Positions 31,861 through 41,218 of a DNA stretch of 64,000 nucleotides are shown here, one piece after another. Source of the stretch: Mesostigma viride (lineage: Eukaryota > Streptophyta > Mesostigmatophyceae > Mesostigmatales > Mesostigmataceae); assembly GCA_009746045.1 (NCBI GenBank), contig RPFO01000082.1:417593-481592 (forward strand). Reading direction: 5' to 3'. Made by a program: the position numbers and the translations under genes. The notes beneath the pieces were generated by a model. It worked only from the letters and a program-made list of their open reading frames with translations, was not told the origin of the DNA and ran no database searches. Position 1 is the first letter of the stretch, and each line of letters opens with the position of its first letter.

Positions 31861-32561
31861 ATTCTGATCAGACACTCCGCAAAGGTGAAAACCTTTGCGT
31901 TCAGTGCCGGGCCGCGGAAAACGCGGAAAACGCGATCTGCAAATGAATCCGACCGGAATCGAACTGGGGACCTCTCGCACCAATTTTGCTGACTATAGGA
32001 CGGACGTCTCCGGTTACCATGGCATCGCCAACTTACACCTACAGTCATCCGCAAAAGTTCTCCTGTCCGGGGAGTGATGCAAGCCTTTCGGATTTGGTAC
32101 TAGATAAATCACTCGAGATCTGTGTGTAGGAGTACTACACACGTGTCTGCACGCGAGACTTGTTCAGTCTCGCACCGTGAGACGGGCTGAACACGGCTGA
32201 ATCCTTCTTTAGAAGGGGGCGTAGCCGGTACTATCGAAATCAGCCAAGCGTATATTCTGATCAGACACTCCGCAAAGGTGAAAACCTTTGCGTTCAGTGC
32301 CGGGCCGCGGAAAACGCGGAAAACGCGATCTGCAAATGAATCCGACCGGAATCGAACTGGGGACCTCTCGCACCAATTTTGCTGACTATAGGACGGACGT
32401 CTCCGGTTACCATGGCATCGCCAACTTACACCTACAGTCATCCGCAAAAGTTCTCCTGTCCGGGGAGTGATGCAAGCCTTTCGGATTTGGTACTAGATAA
32501 ATCACTCGAGATCTGTGTGTAGGAGTACTACACACGTGTCTGCACGCGAGACTTGTTCAGT
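31861..32561 (-). mobile_element. tRNA(Pro)-like SINE, in tandem duplicate
   Basis: A block of about 307 bp (31861-32166) recurs essentially unchanged at 32253-32558, separated by about 86 bp. On the minus strand each block contains GGTGCGAGAGGTCCCCAGTT followed by CGATTCC, close to the 3' half of plant tRNA(Pro) including the B box, with a weak A-box-like sequence upstream. CATGTACAT at both borders (about 31852-31860 and 32562-32570) is a candidate 9-bp target duplication. The insertion splits the S repeat of the ORF1 element. Confidence 0.65.
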
Positions 32562-32934
32562 CATGTACATGTACGCCTCCTAGAGGCCCTATCCCAGCTA
32601 AGCCACGCGCTTTATTTCATCATGTACATGTGTGCCTATGATGAGCCACACTCCAGACGATGCCTAGCCTTATTTAGTAATGTTGTGCCCATGCAGGGAG
32701 TCACTCCCTGCTGAGAAGCCATGCCATAGCTCTTGTATAGCCATGATGATCTTCCCCCTCACAGGCATGCTCCCCCCTTACCCGGGCATAGCGTGATAGA
32801 CCATGAGGGTGCGGGTGCCCTGGTGCACCTAGAGCAAGTGTTGTTTACATTCCCACCCTTGCAGGAAGTAGCTTAGAATGTATTATAGGCTCATATGCCC
32901 CTTCTCGCGAGTATTATGTAGCGCGAGTATTATG

Positions 32935-34993
32935 TAGCCACGAGCCACGAGCCACGAGCCACGAGGTAGCCATGGCTGACGGCGGAGCTCATAACTTTCA
33001 CGTTTGAGCACCGAATTTAGCCGTGAATATCACAATCGACGCGTCTTTTTATGACGCACATGCTGATCTAATTCTCCGAAGCTATTACGCAATATACGAT
33101 GAGCAAACGCCTCTCGACGCAACGCAGCCTGGCGGCTGCGCTTAGCAATGAAAATACGTCTGCAGCCCCGGCTGCAGCTTCGCCAACCGGTCCAGAAGGC
33201 AGCGGCGCCACTAGCCAAGCTCTAGTGGTCGCCCAGCCCCCGCTGGCCGCCTCGCCAGCAGCGTCGCCTGAACCCAAGCGCAGTCGCCCTGCCGAGCCGA
33301 CCTGGGAGGAGTTCGACTTTGACGCCAGCCAGCCCGGCTTTTTTGACAAGCTCAACCCCGACAAGATCCTGAGCTACGTGTTTTTCGGATCGTATGCCTC
33401 GCTTCTCGAGATGTGCAAGCAACTCTTCCATCAGGGCCGCCTCACCGATGCTTTCCAGAGACGCACCCACAACTTCGACCAAATCCTCAAATGCCGCCGC
33501 CCCCACCTTCAGATTCGCGTCCTTTTCTCCCTCCTCGGCCGCTCCCTCGAGGAGCTTTGGCCCCCAAAGCCCCTCACCACCACCTTAACCGAATCCTCCA
33601 TCCGCTCACTCCTCAAGGAGGCCCTCGAGCAGCACGTGGCCCCCATCGCAGCAGATGTGGCGGTCATGGGCAGCACGTTGGCTGCCGAGCTCCCCCTCCT
33701 CTCCACCGCCACCTCCACCATCTCCACCGCCACCTCCACCCTCCTCGCCTCCTCCACCGCCACCACCTCCACCTCCGACGCCATCACCGCCCAGCTCCGT
33801 GACATCGACCAGCGTCTTAAGGACAACGCCATTGCTATCGAGGTTCTGCAGAATACCGCAGGCCTCACCGCCCAGGCGGTGAAGGACATTGCCGCCAAGC
33901 CAGCCTCGGCTGGCCTGGCCGGCGATGCTCCTCCCATCACGACCTGGGCGGACATGCTTAAGCAACATACCACCTCCACCACCTCCGCCGTCGCAGCCCA
34001 GCTCCAGCGGCAGACGCTTGACCTCCGCGAGGAGGCCGAGCTCGACAAGCGCAGCCTCAACGCCATACTCAAGAACTTGGACATGGAAGAAGGTGAGAAT
34101 TCCGAGAAGCTTGCACGTGCGTTCGAGAGCAAAATCCTTGCACGCATGGGCCTTCTTGGTGAGATCAAGCTGACCGCCCACCGCCTCCCCCGCGCGCGGG
34201 GTAAGGCAGGGGCGCCTCCGCTTCTTCTCATCTTTGATAGCCCAGCGGACAAGATTTCGTTTCTCAGACGCCGCAAGCGGCTCGCGAATACTCCCTTCAC
34301 CGTGGACGACGACTTGACCCTGGCACAGCAACAACGGCGACGGGAGCTATGGCCGACCTACACCCAGCTCCGGCAGACCAAGGCGGGCCAGCCGGTGTAC
34401 TGGAAGGGGGCGGCCATCTACGTCGGCCACAAGCCCTGGCAAGCGACCCCCTCGACCACCGCGGCCCCAGCAACTCCAGCCCCAGCCTAGGGGAATACAG
34501 CAGCAGTAGTGTAGACAGTGGCCTTGTACATGCCCGCCTACTACAGGCACTATACCAGCTGAGGCCTAGCCTTTTTAGTCATGTACATGTGTGCCTATGA
34601 TGAGCCACACTCCAGACGATGCCTAGCCTTATTTAGTAATGTTGTGCCCATGCAGGGAGTCACTCTCTGCTGAGAAGCCATGCCATAGCTCCTGTATAGC
34701 CACGATGATCTTCCCCCACATGCCACGCTCCCCCTTAACTGGGCATAGCGCGATACATCATGAGGGTGCAGGTGCCTTGGTGCACCTAGAGCAGGGGTAG
34801 CTTACATTCCCACCCTTGCATGAAGTAGCCTAGAATGTATTAAAAGCCATATGCCCCTTCTCAGGGCTATGTGCTACATCTACTCCCAACGGAGTGATGT
34901 TGATAATTAATTAATTAATTAATGCCCCTTCTCAGGGCTATGTGCTACATATACTCCCAACGGAGTTATGTTCCTAATTAGTTAATTAATTAA
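32935..34993 (+). mobile_element. ORF1-only LINE derivative, copy 2 (intact ORF)
   Basis: The 5' end has four copies of GAGCCAC followed by the same leader as copy 1. An intact ORF1, the junction AGGGGAATACAGCAGCAG and the full S repeat follow, with TTAATTAATTAA tails at 34906-34922 and 34977-34993. The last ~70 bp before the second tail duplicate the S end (CCCCTTCTCAGGGCTATGTG). There is no ORF2 in this copy either. Confidence 0.85.
33099..34490 (+). CDS. LINE ORF1-like RNA-binding protein, intact
   Basis: 463 residues, ATG at 33099, TAG at 34490. Residues 1-70 are Ala/Ser/Pro-rich and probably disordered. A conserved helical block (EEFDFDASQPGFFDKLNP, ILSYVFFGSYASLLEMCK) follows, then a Ser/Thr/Ala-rich linker and a coiled coil. 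The C-terminal domain (SLNAILKNLDMEEGE, LLLIFDSPADKISFLRRRKR, QQQRRRELWPTYTQLRQTKA) matches the RRM-plus-CTD pattern of L1-type ORF1 proteins. The protein presumably coats element RNA. It is about 80% identical by eye to copy 1. The lack of an adjacent ORF2 means mobility would depend on another LINE's enzyme. Confidence 0.85.
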   Translation: MSKRLSTQRSLAAALSNENTSAAPAAASPTGPEGSGATSQALVVAQPPLAASPAASPEPKRSRPAEPTWEEFDFDASQPGFFDKLNPDKILSYVFFGSYASLLEMCKQLFHQGRLTDAFQRRTHNFDQILKCRRPHLQIRVLFSLLGRSLEELWPPKPLTTTLTESSIRSLLKEALEQHVAPIAADVAVMGSTLAAELPLLSTATSTISTATSTLLASSTATTSTSDAITAQLRDIDQRLKDNAIAIEVLQNTAGLTAQAVKDIAAKPASAGLAGDAPPITTWADMLKQHTTSTTSAVAAQLQRQTLDLREEAELDKRSLNAILKNLDMEEGENSEKLARAFESKILARMGLLGEIKLTAHRLPRARGKAGAPPLLLIFDSPADKISFLRRRKRLANTPFTVDDDLTLAQQQRRRELWPTYTQLRQTKAGQPVYWKGAAIYVGHKPWQATPSTTAAPATPAPA

Positions 34994-35690
34994 TAATGAT
35001 GAATAGATATGGGGAGAGCACACAGCCCTGCCACACCCCGGTGTGCAGGGGGAACGCCGGAGTGACGCCGTCGGCGGTACACACCTGGGCTTGGGACCCT
35101 TCATAGAACTGGCGGATGATCTCAACGATGTACGATGGGACACGGAACAGGTGAAGGACAACCCACAGGGCGTCCCATGTAACCGTATCGAATGCCTTGG
35201 TGTAATCCACGAAGATCAATAGCAATGGCAAGAGGCCGGGGGCCAGGCGACCCACTTCCTCGATCAGGCGGCGCGCGGTAATAGTGACCATAACACAATT
35301 GCGACCAACACGGAAGCCCATCTGGGACTCACCTAGGTGGGGATCGAGGCTGGCGCGCATGCGGTTCAGCAGGAGACGCATGAAGACTTTCAGCACGCAG
35401 CTTTGGAGGCATACGACAAAGACGCTAATGACCTATGCGTGGAAAACCCTACATTCAGGAGCTGTCGAAGCATCCTGTAAACCTTGCCGTCCAGCTTGGC
35501 GGCCAGTGTCAAGGAGACCTGACCAGCGCAGGCCAGAAATCGGGAGTGTGTCCATGAGCGTCCATGCCTTGGCGCCATACGTAAGCACCGTGAGGACAGC
35601 AGAATGCGGTTGCAGATACCCTGGAAGAGCAGCATGACACCAGTGTCCTCAAACTCGGCGGCGAGTTTCACGACCACGGCTGGAATCTCG
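34994..35690 (-). pseudogene. LINE reverse transcriptase fragment
   Basis: On the minus strand, 35396-34986 is open and reads LKVFMRLLLNRMRASLDPHL, LGESQMGFRVGRNCVM, IFVDYTKAFDTVTWDAL and GVWQGCVLSPYLFIII: RT motifs up to the loop before YADD. Upstream pieces (35677-35400) give the C-terminal LINE sequence KVYRMLRQLLNVGFS in a different order, so the copy is rearranged. The TTAATTAA tail of the neighbouring element abuts its 3' side. Confidence 0.8.
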
Positions 35691-35768
35691 TCGGAGCCTG
35701 TGGCTAGCTAGCTGCATCGCAACGCAGACGCTGGACCGCCTCCGTGACCTCGCGGGATATCTAGCTGC

Positions 35769-36270
35769 TAATGAGATTAGCAGAGTACTCCGTGGCATGC
35801 CCATGTGCATAACACGCAAGTGCTTACTTATGGTCCACGCGGAGTTGCTAACTGCAACTCCAGACCTGGGAGAGAGTCGCGCCACTTGCCTTTGCGGGTG
35901 AAGTATCTGCGAAGAAAAGTACCTTGATCATCGCGGGTACTCCGTGGCATGCCTTCAGTGCATGTTCAGGCACTTCCGTGTACGTACAGGTCTGCTCACA
36001 AGGTACAGGTCTGCTCACAACGTACAGGTCTGCTCCGGGATATTCACAGCCGAATTTGGTGCCCAAACGTGAAAGTTACATATGAGCTCCGCCATCAGCC
36101 ATGGCTACCTCGTGGCTCGTGGCCAGATTCCATGCCCAAGCGAACTACCCAAGATCCATTCACAGGAATGATGCAGACAATATTGGTAACTTTCATGTAA
36201 TTATTTTCTAATGAGATTTGCATAGTACTCCGTGGCATGCCCATGTGGATGACACAAAAGTACTTACTGT
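35769..36270 (+). repeat. LINE type 2 3'-end fragments and an ORF1-element leader
   Basis: LINE 2 3' ends with GTACTCCGTGGCATGCC and a short CTTA tail occur at 35769-35830 and 36200-36270. Between them, 36040-36120 is the ORF1-element 5' leader in minus orientation (ATATTCACAGCCGAATTTGG, ATGGCTACCTCGTGGC). TACAGGTCTGCTCACAA is tandemly repeated at 35985-36035. Confidence 0.7.
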
Positions 36271-37267
36271 GTCTGAGTTTGCAGTGTAGTTTGAAGTGCA
36301 ACAGTTACTCCTGGATGTGTGGGTGCTTGTCTAACGAGTACAGAGTAGTCTACAACAAAATTCTACAACAGCTTCTTTCCAAAAAAATATTTATTGTAAT
36401 AACATGTAAGAAATGCTATGTGCTTTATCACCATGACTGGCCCAAGCACTTCACACTCGCCTAATTATTTCCGCCTCAATTGTTGGTAAACATTATGATG
36501 ACATCCAACTGTCCAAAAATCCAAAGACTACGATGACATGCACAACCATTGCCTCCTCTAGGCCGGATCAATCACTACGATGGTCATACTCCCATCTAAG
36601 CCTCACTTGAACATAGCTGGAAAGCCATGATATGCCATACCAGCACTGACACGCAAGCAGGGATGCAAGTGCGTGAGACAGGGGCACTGTACCACAATCG
36701 TTTCAAGGGGATACACCGACCTCCTCGGTCATGCCTAAATCTTCTGCAGCAAAGAAACAGCTATGGGGGCATCTGCCAAAAACAAGAACGAAACCGCAAT
36801 AAGCCCCATGGCATCTGCCTTCTAGGTGTTCAAACCAATGCCCTGGGATCAACCCTCATCCATCACACCGCTTTGTCCGCACGGACACCACTCGCCACCG
36901 CCATCCAGTTGCAAGCCCCGACTACTACCCCCCCAGGCTTAAGGTACAGGACCATGGGCGGTCACCACACCACCTTAAGCCCATGAGCAAGCAGACAACA
37001 GAGTCCGCACCCAGCTGCCGCCGGCGGGTGACATGCCTTCCCCGTCCTCCCCTGCGCACTCGCGATGTCACCATCCGATCCTAGGCTACTCCAAGCTACG
37101 CCGCCCACCCGGCGAGGCCCACAGGCACGGCCATGGCGTAACCCCACCCACCCACCCCACAGGGAAAACCGCCGCGCGCCGCCGTTCCAGCTGAGCACCA
37201 CCTCCGACAAGCCACCGTTTGGCTTCGGCCAGCCCCCCCCCCATGTGGCCTCGTGTGGCCCGGCCAG
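36271..37267. other. Non-coding DNA downstream of the PP2A gene
   Basis: No gene seen. The part right of 37000 presumably contains the 3'UTR of the PP2A B' gene. The ORFs here are short and composition-driven. Confidence 0.5.
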
Positions 37268-40187
37268 CTAGCTCCTGGTCTTGGTGGAGGCGTTGGCCTG
37301 CGCGGCCATCTCGACAAGCGCCCACCGCTCCTGCTGGCGCGCGTCCTTGGTCCCGCGCGCGGCCTCCTCCTCATCAAACGCCTTCTGGCAGTCGTCGATG
37401 AGCGAGGCGTCCATCTCGGTGAGCACCTTGCGCACGTTCATGGTCAGCCCGTGCACGGCCGCGTTCCAGTGGGAGCGGTTGTTGCGCTCCAGCGCCGAAA
37501 AGAGGATGGGCACGATCACGTGGCGGTTCTGGCCGATCAGGCTCACGATGTAGTCGTTGTTCCAGAAGAAGAGCGCGCGCTCCGCCACCTGGACGATGGA
37601 TGAGAAAAGGGTTTGATGTTGTGCGTGGAAACCGTGCACCGGCGGGCAGGTGAACATTTTTTTTTGGGGGGGGGGGGGGGAGGGAGGGGGGAAGGGCGCA
37701 GGAGAGCAGTCAGTAAGCAGCAGCGAAACGCTGTACAACATCCGTTGGAGGATGGAAGTGGGCCGTGTGGCATGGAGGATGGGGTGCAGCGAATGTGGTG
37801 GAGCGCATGAGAGGATCCAGAGGTGACTGCCATCTGGGAAGCAAGGCAGGGGCATACTACGGCACTACCACATTGACTCGATCTGAAGCCTCAGCGGGTA
37901 GTCTAAACTACCGCCTCATACACCACCGACAACCTCCTGCAGATATAGCAGTATCCCGTGCACTGACAGAGAGCCCCGCGCATGCCTTCCCTGCTACCAG
38001 GACGCAACCTCGCTACTATATGATGCACGCGGTACAGCTCATGCCGCCGCGGTACAGTGCACCCAAAACAGTCGCATATCTAGCAGAAAAATGTAGGCTA
38101 GCATCAAAAAGGGATACCAAACCGATCTTCCATGCCCCCCCACACCTACAGAAGCGCAAGGCCATGCGCAAAGCTCTCTCATGATGTTTGCCATGTAGGA
38201 ACATGCCGCGGTATTTACGACTGAGGCCACACATATCCGAGAATGAATAGCGGTGTTGTGACTGATACCTTGCCATCAGCCCACCTCATAGACAAGGGGT
38301 ACCTTTCAATGTCCCATCTGGCTTTCGCAAATCGACAGGTGGACTGGCCCACAACTGTGTTTACAACAAGTTGATAGTTGATAAAATGCGCTGCTAGCAC
38401 ACTAGGCATGTGCTGCTGCCTTTGCTGCGTAGTAGACAGGGTAAGCACACAAGCTCTACAGACTGGTGCAATGGCGTAGCTTCAAAACCCTCACGCCCAG
38501 TCAAACCGCTCAGTCATCCACAGCACTGCACAGATGAACTGAAAACAACACTCGGCAGCAAGGGCAGGGAACAGCAAGACGTACAGCACACACCTTGAAA
38601 AGTGTTCAAGTATAGACCCAATGTGCCACAAAATCCAGCGGATAAGCCCATTCAACTGTGCCTCACAGCATATTAAACTCATACCGAGTGAAAATGTTCC
38701 AGTAGCCCACACCATACCATCATCCTGATCAAAACAGACCAGCCACAATGGTCAAGTGTACATCGCTGCAATGAACCCAGCTAGCCCTGCTTGACAGACT
38801 CCACAAACACATCCTTCACCTTTCTACACATCATGATGGGACGAACAGGCATCCCAAAGGTGGGAAAAACCTATCCCCTCATTCTGGCAACACTACTGGT
38901 ATTCTCAAGAAATGCCTTCCATGACATCAATCTATCTATCCATCTACATACCTATCTATCTATCTATCCGCGCCACCCAAGCCAGCTAAGATTCACATCG
39001 CCACACGGAACCATACACACCTGGAAGTGCGAGCTGTTTATACACTTGGCCAGCTGCCGCGCGATGGGCACCATGACCTTGGTGAACTCCGAGGCCTGCG
39101 TGAGCTCCAGGATCTCCTCCAGCTCGCCGAGGAAGAGCACCTCCTTCTGGCTGTTGGTGATCGGCCAGTACTTCAGCAGGCCGCGCAGCACCGGCTCGGC
39201 CAGCTTGGGGTCCTTCTCCACAAACTGGGTCACGCAGTAGGCAAGCTGCTGGTGGTACATCGCGATGCACTTGGGCTTATGCAGCGGCAGCAGCGCACGC
39301 GAGAGGAAGACCTTGTGCTCCTCCTTGAGTGGGAGCGCGAACCCGTTGATGATGGAGCCGAGAATTTCCAGTAGCTCCGCGATCCCGTTGTGGCGCTCCG
39401 TCTCGAAGATGAAGCGGTAGAAGATGTTGTTGATCGCCTTGCGGATGAACGGCCGGTGGACCATGAACTTACCATAGATGCGGTGAAGGATAGTTTTTAA
39501 ATAGTCACGCTCGCGAGGGTCCTCCGAGTCAAACAGGTCCAGCAGCCGCAGCACAAAGACGTTGTCGATGTACTTCTTGGCCACTTTCCACTCCGTCTCT
39601 GTCGAGACGACGTAGCGCAGCAGGAATTCGTACACGATTTGGAGGTGGGGCCAGGCTGGTTCCAAGGTCGGCTCCTCTTCCTCAGGGTCATAGTTGTCAG
39701 AGCCCGAGGAAACACGGGACGAGGGCGGCACCACCCTGAACAAGTTGGCGGCCAGCATATTTGTAATGTCATCAAAGACCGCCTCATTGAACTTGCCCGT
39801 CCCAGTATTGACGTAGTCGACAAGCTCAAGCAAGGTCTGTCTCTTGATCTCCTTCTCCTTCACATTCTTCGTTGGATCAGTGAAATCGAAGTTGACCGAG
39901 CACAGCTGCAGCTTCTTGATGAAAAGGTTCTGCCGTTCGGATGCAGAGACGTCACGGAATGAAGGCAACATCTCGGAATACAGGGATGTAGCATTTTTCT
40001 GCGTCTCAGAATTCTGCCGGGGGCGAGCAGCAGGCGCGGGTGCGGCAGCTTTTGCCGGACCCGAAGCGCTGCCTCCGCCCCTCTGCACGACGTTTCCTGG
40101 CGGGTCTACACTGTTGGTCTCTGTCTTGGTGGAGCTTGACTTACTGCGGCTACCGCCGGTCAACTTCTTCTTGACGCTTTGGAGCAT
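37268..40187 (-). CDS. PP2A regulatory subunit B' (B56 family)
   Basis: Two exons on the minus strand, 40187-39021 and 37588-37268, joined in phase 0 across GTGTGT...AG, give 495 residues, typical for B56. B56 subunits are HEAT-like horseshoe proteins that bind the PP2A core dimer and recruit substrates. Recognisable stretches are [100 protein letters not shown], and [20 protein letters not shown] across the splice. The N-terminal 80 residues are a variable basic/Ala-rich leader. An upstream GTG extends the frame by one codon, but the ATG at 40187 is the natural start. The intron (37589-39020) has a 16-G run near 37665. The gene is divergent from the SFI1-like gene, about 1.03 kb apart. Confidence 0.95.
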
Positions 40188-41218
40188 CACTCAAATATGC
40201 TCCCCCAAATTTCTCCCGGCAGACTCATACGATCTGCGTATTCCCGCAAAAAGATTGTACGAAGCCGCGGCACAATGTAGTCCAGGAATGTGCGCCTGTA
40301 CCAGGTAAGCAGCAGGAGGATGCTTGCTTGCTTCCAAGACAGCCTTCTACAGAGACTTCCTACAGTATGCCACAAAGTCGTCTTTGTGGCTACGATTTTT
40401 CTTCGACTGTCTAAAAAGAAGTCTCATATCCCAGACACAAATCCTGCTCAAGAGCCTGGTAAGACTACCATTATCTTGCTGTGCGCTGTTGCGACACCTC
40501 TATGGCCACGCCGCTCTCGGGCCCTGCACGCGGTACGAACTCATCTACCATGCTTTCCACCCACGAACGGCATCCTACCCATCCTAACGAGAGCCGAGCT
40601 CAGAAAACGACCGGGGCAGCAGGCACCCTATTTCAGCCAACCCCCGCTCGCCCCCCCTGGAGCGGGGCCTCCGAAGGCTTCGCCCGTTGAGAAAAGTACA
40701 AAATAATGCTTAAAACGTTTAAGATTTCTTCTAACTTTTTAAACAAAACTAGTGGTGCGGGAAAAGAACCTTTTCGCAAATCTGACGTCTGCAACGACTT
40801 CTGCAACTTGATGATTTTCAGGGATTTTGAATTGCCATGGCTGTGGATGCGGTGTCATGAGGTTGACTGCAATGAGGTTGACTGCAGTGATCCGAGTCCT
40901 ACGACGTGTTATGAAGCATGTCTCGCAGTATTGCATCCTGGAGCATCGCGAGTTATTAAAACATTTGCGGCATGGGGGCCTTCTCCCAACCCTTAACGTG
41001 AGCAGCCCACACCGTTATCGCCACGATTTTTTTGTTTAGGACTCGCTTTTGCCGGCCAAGTCGGGTGGTTGGATGACGAGGAAGCTATTATTGGGAAGCA
41101 GGCTTGCATTGCAGTTTCTTTGCAGATGTATTCTGTGGTAGAAGCACAATAATGTTACAACCTAGCATATAGCTTGGTGCGGCTAGGTCACCCGCACTTG
41201 GTGCGGACAGCGGCAGGC
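40188..41218. promoter_or_regulatory. Shared divergent intergenic region (PP2A B' / SFI1-like)
   Basis: About 1 kb between two start codons pointing apart, which must hold both promoters. I see no TATA box at a convincing position. A short repeat GGTTGACTGCAATGA/GGTTGACTGCAGTGA lies near 40860-40890. No ORF here looks real. Confidence 0.5.

Larger units (their letters stand above)
30265..32930 (+). mobile_element. ORF1-only LINE derivative, copy 1 (with SINE inserted)
   Basis: The 5' leader starts about 30285 (GAGCCACGAGGTAGCCATGG) and runs through CATAACTTTCACGTTTGAGC to the ORF1 start. After ORF1 comes AGGGGAATACAGCAGTAG, then the S repeat (32562-32920) interrupted by the duplicated tRNA-like SINE at 31861-32561. 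There is no ORF2. The next copy follows directly, head to tail. Confidence 0.8.

Noticed and set aside
30828-34334. Minus-strand ORFs opposite the ORF1 genes
   Set aside because: Both copies show the same GC-driven shadow frames. The plus strand has the RRM-like ORF1 domain.
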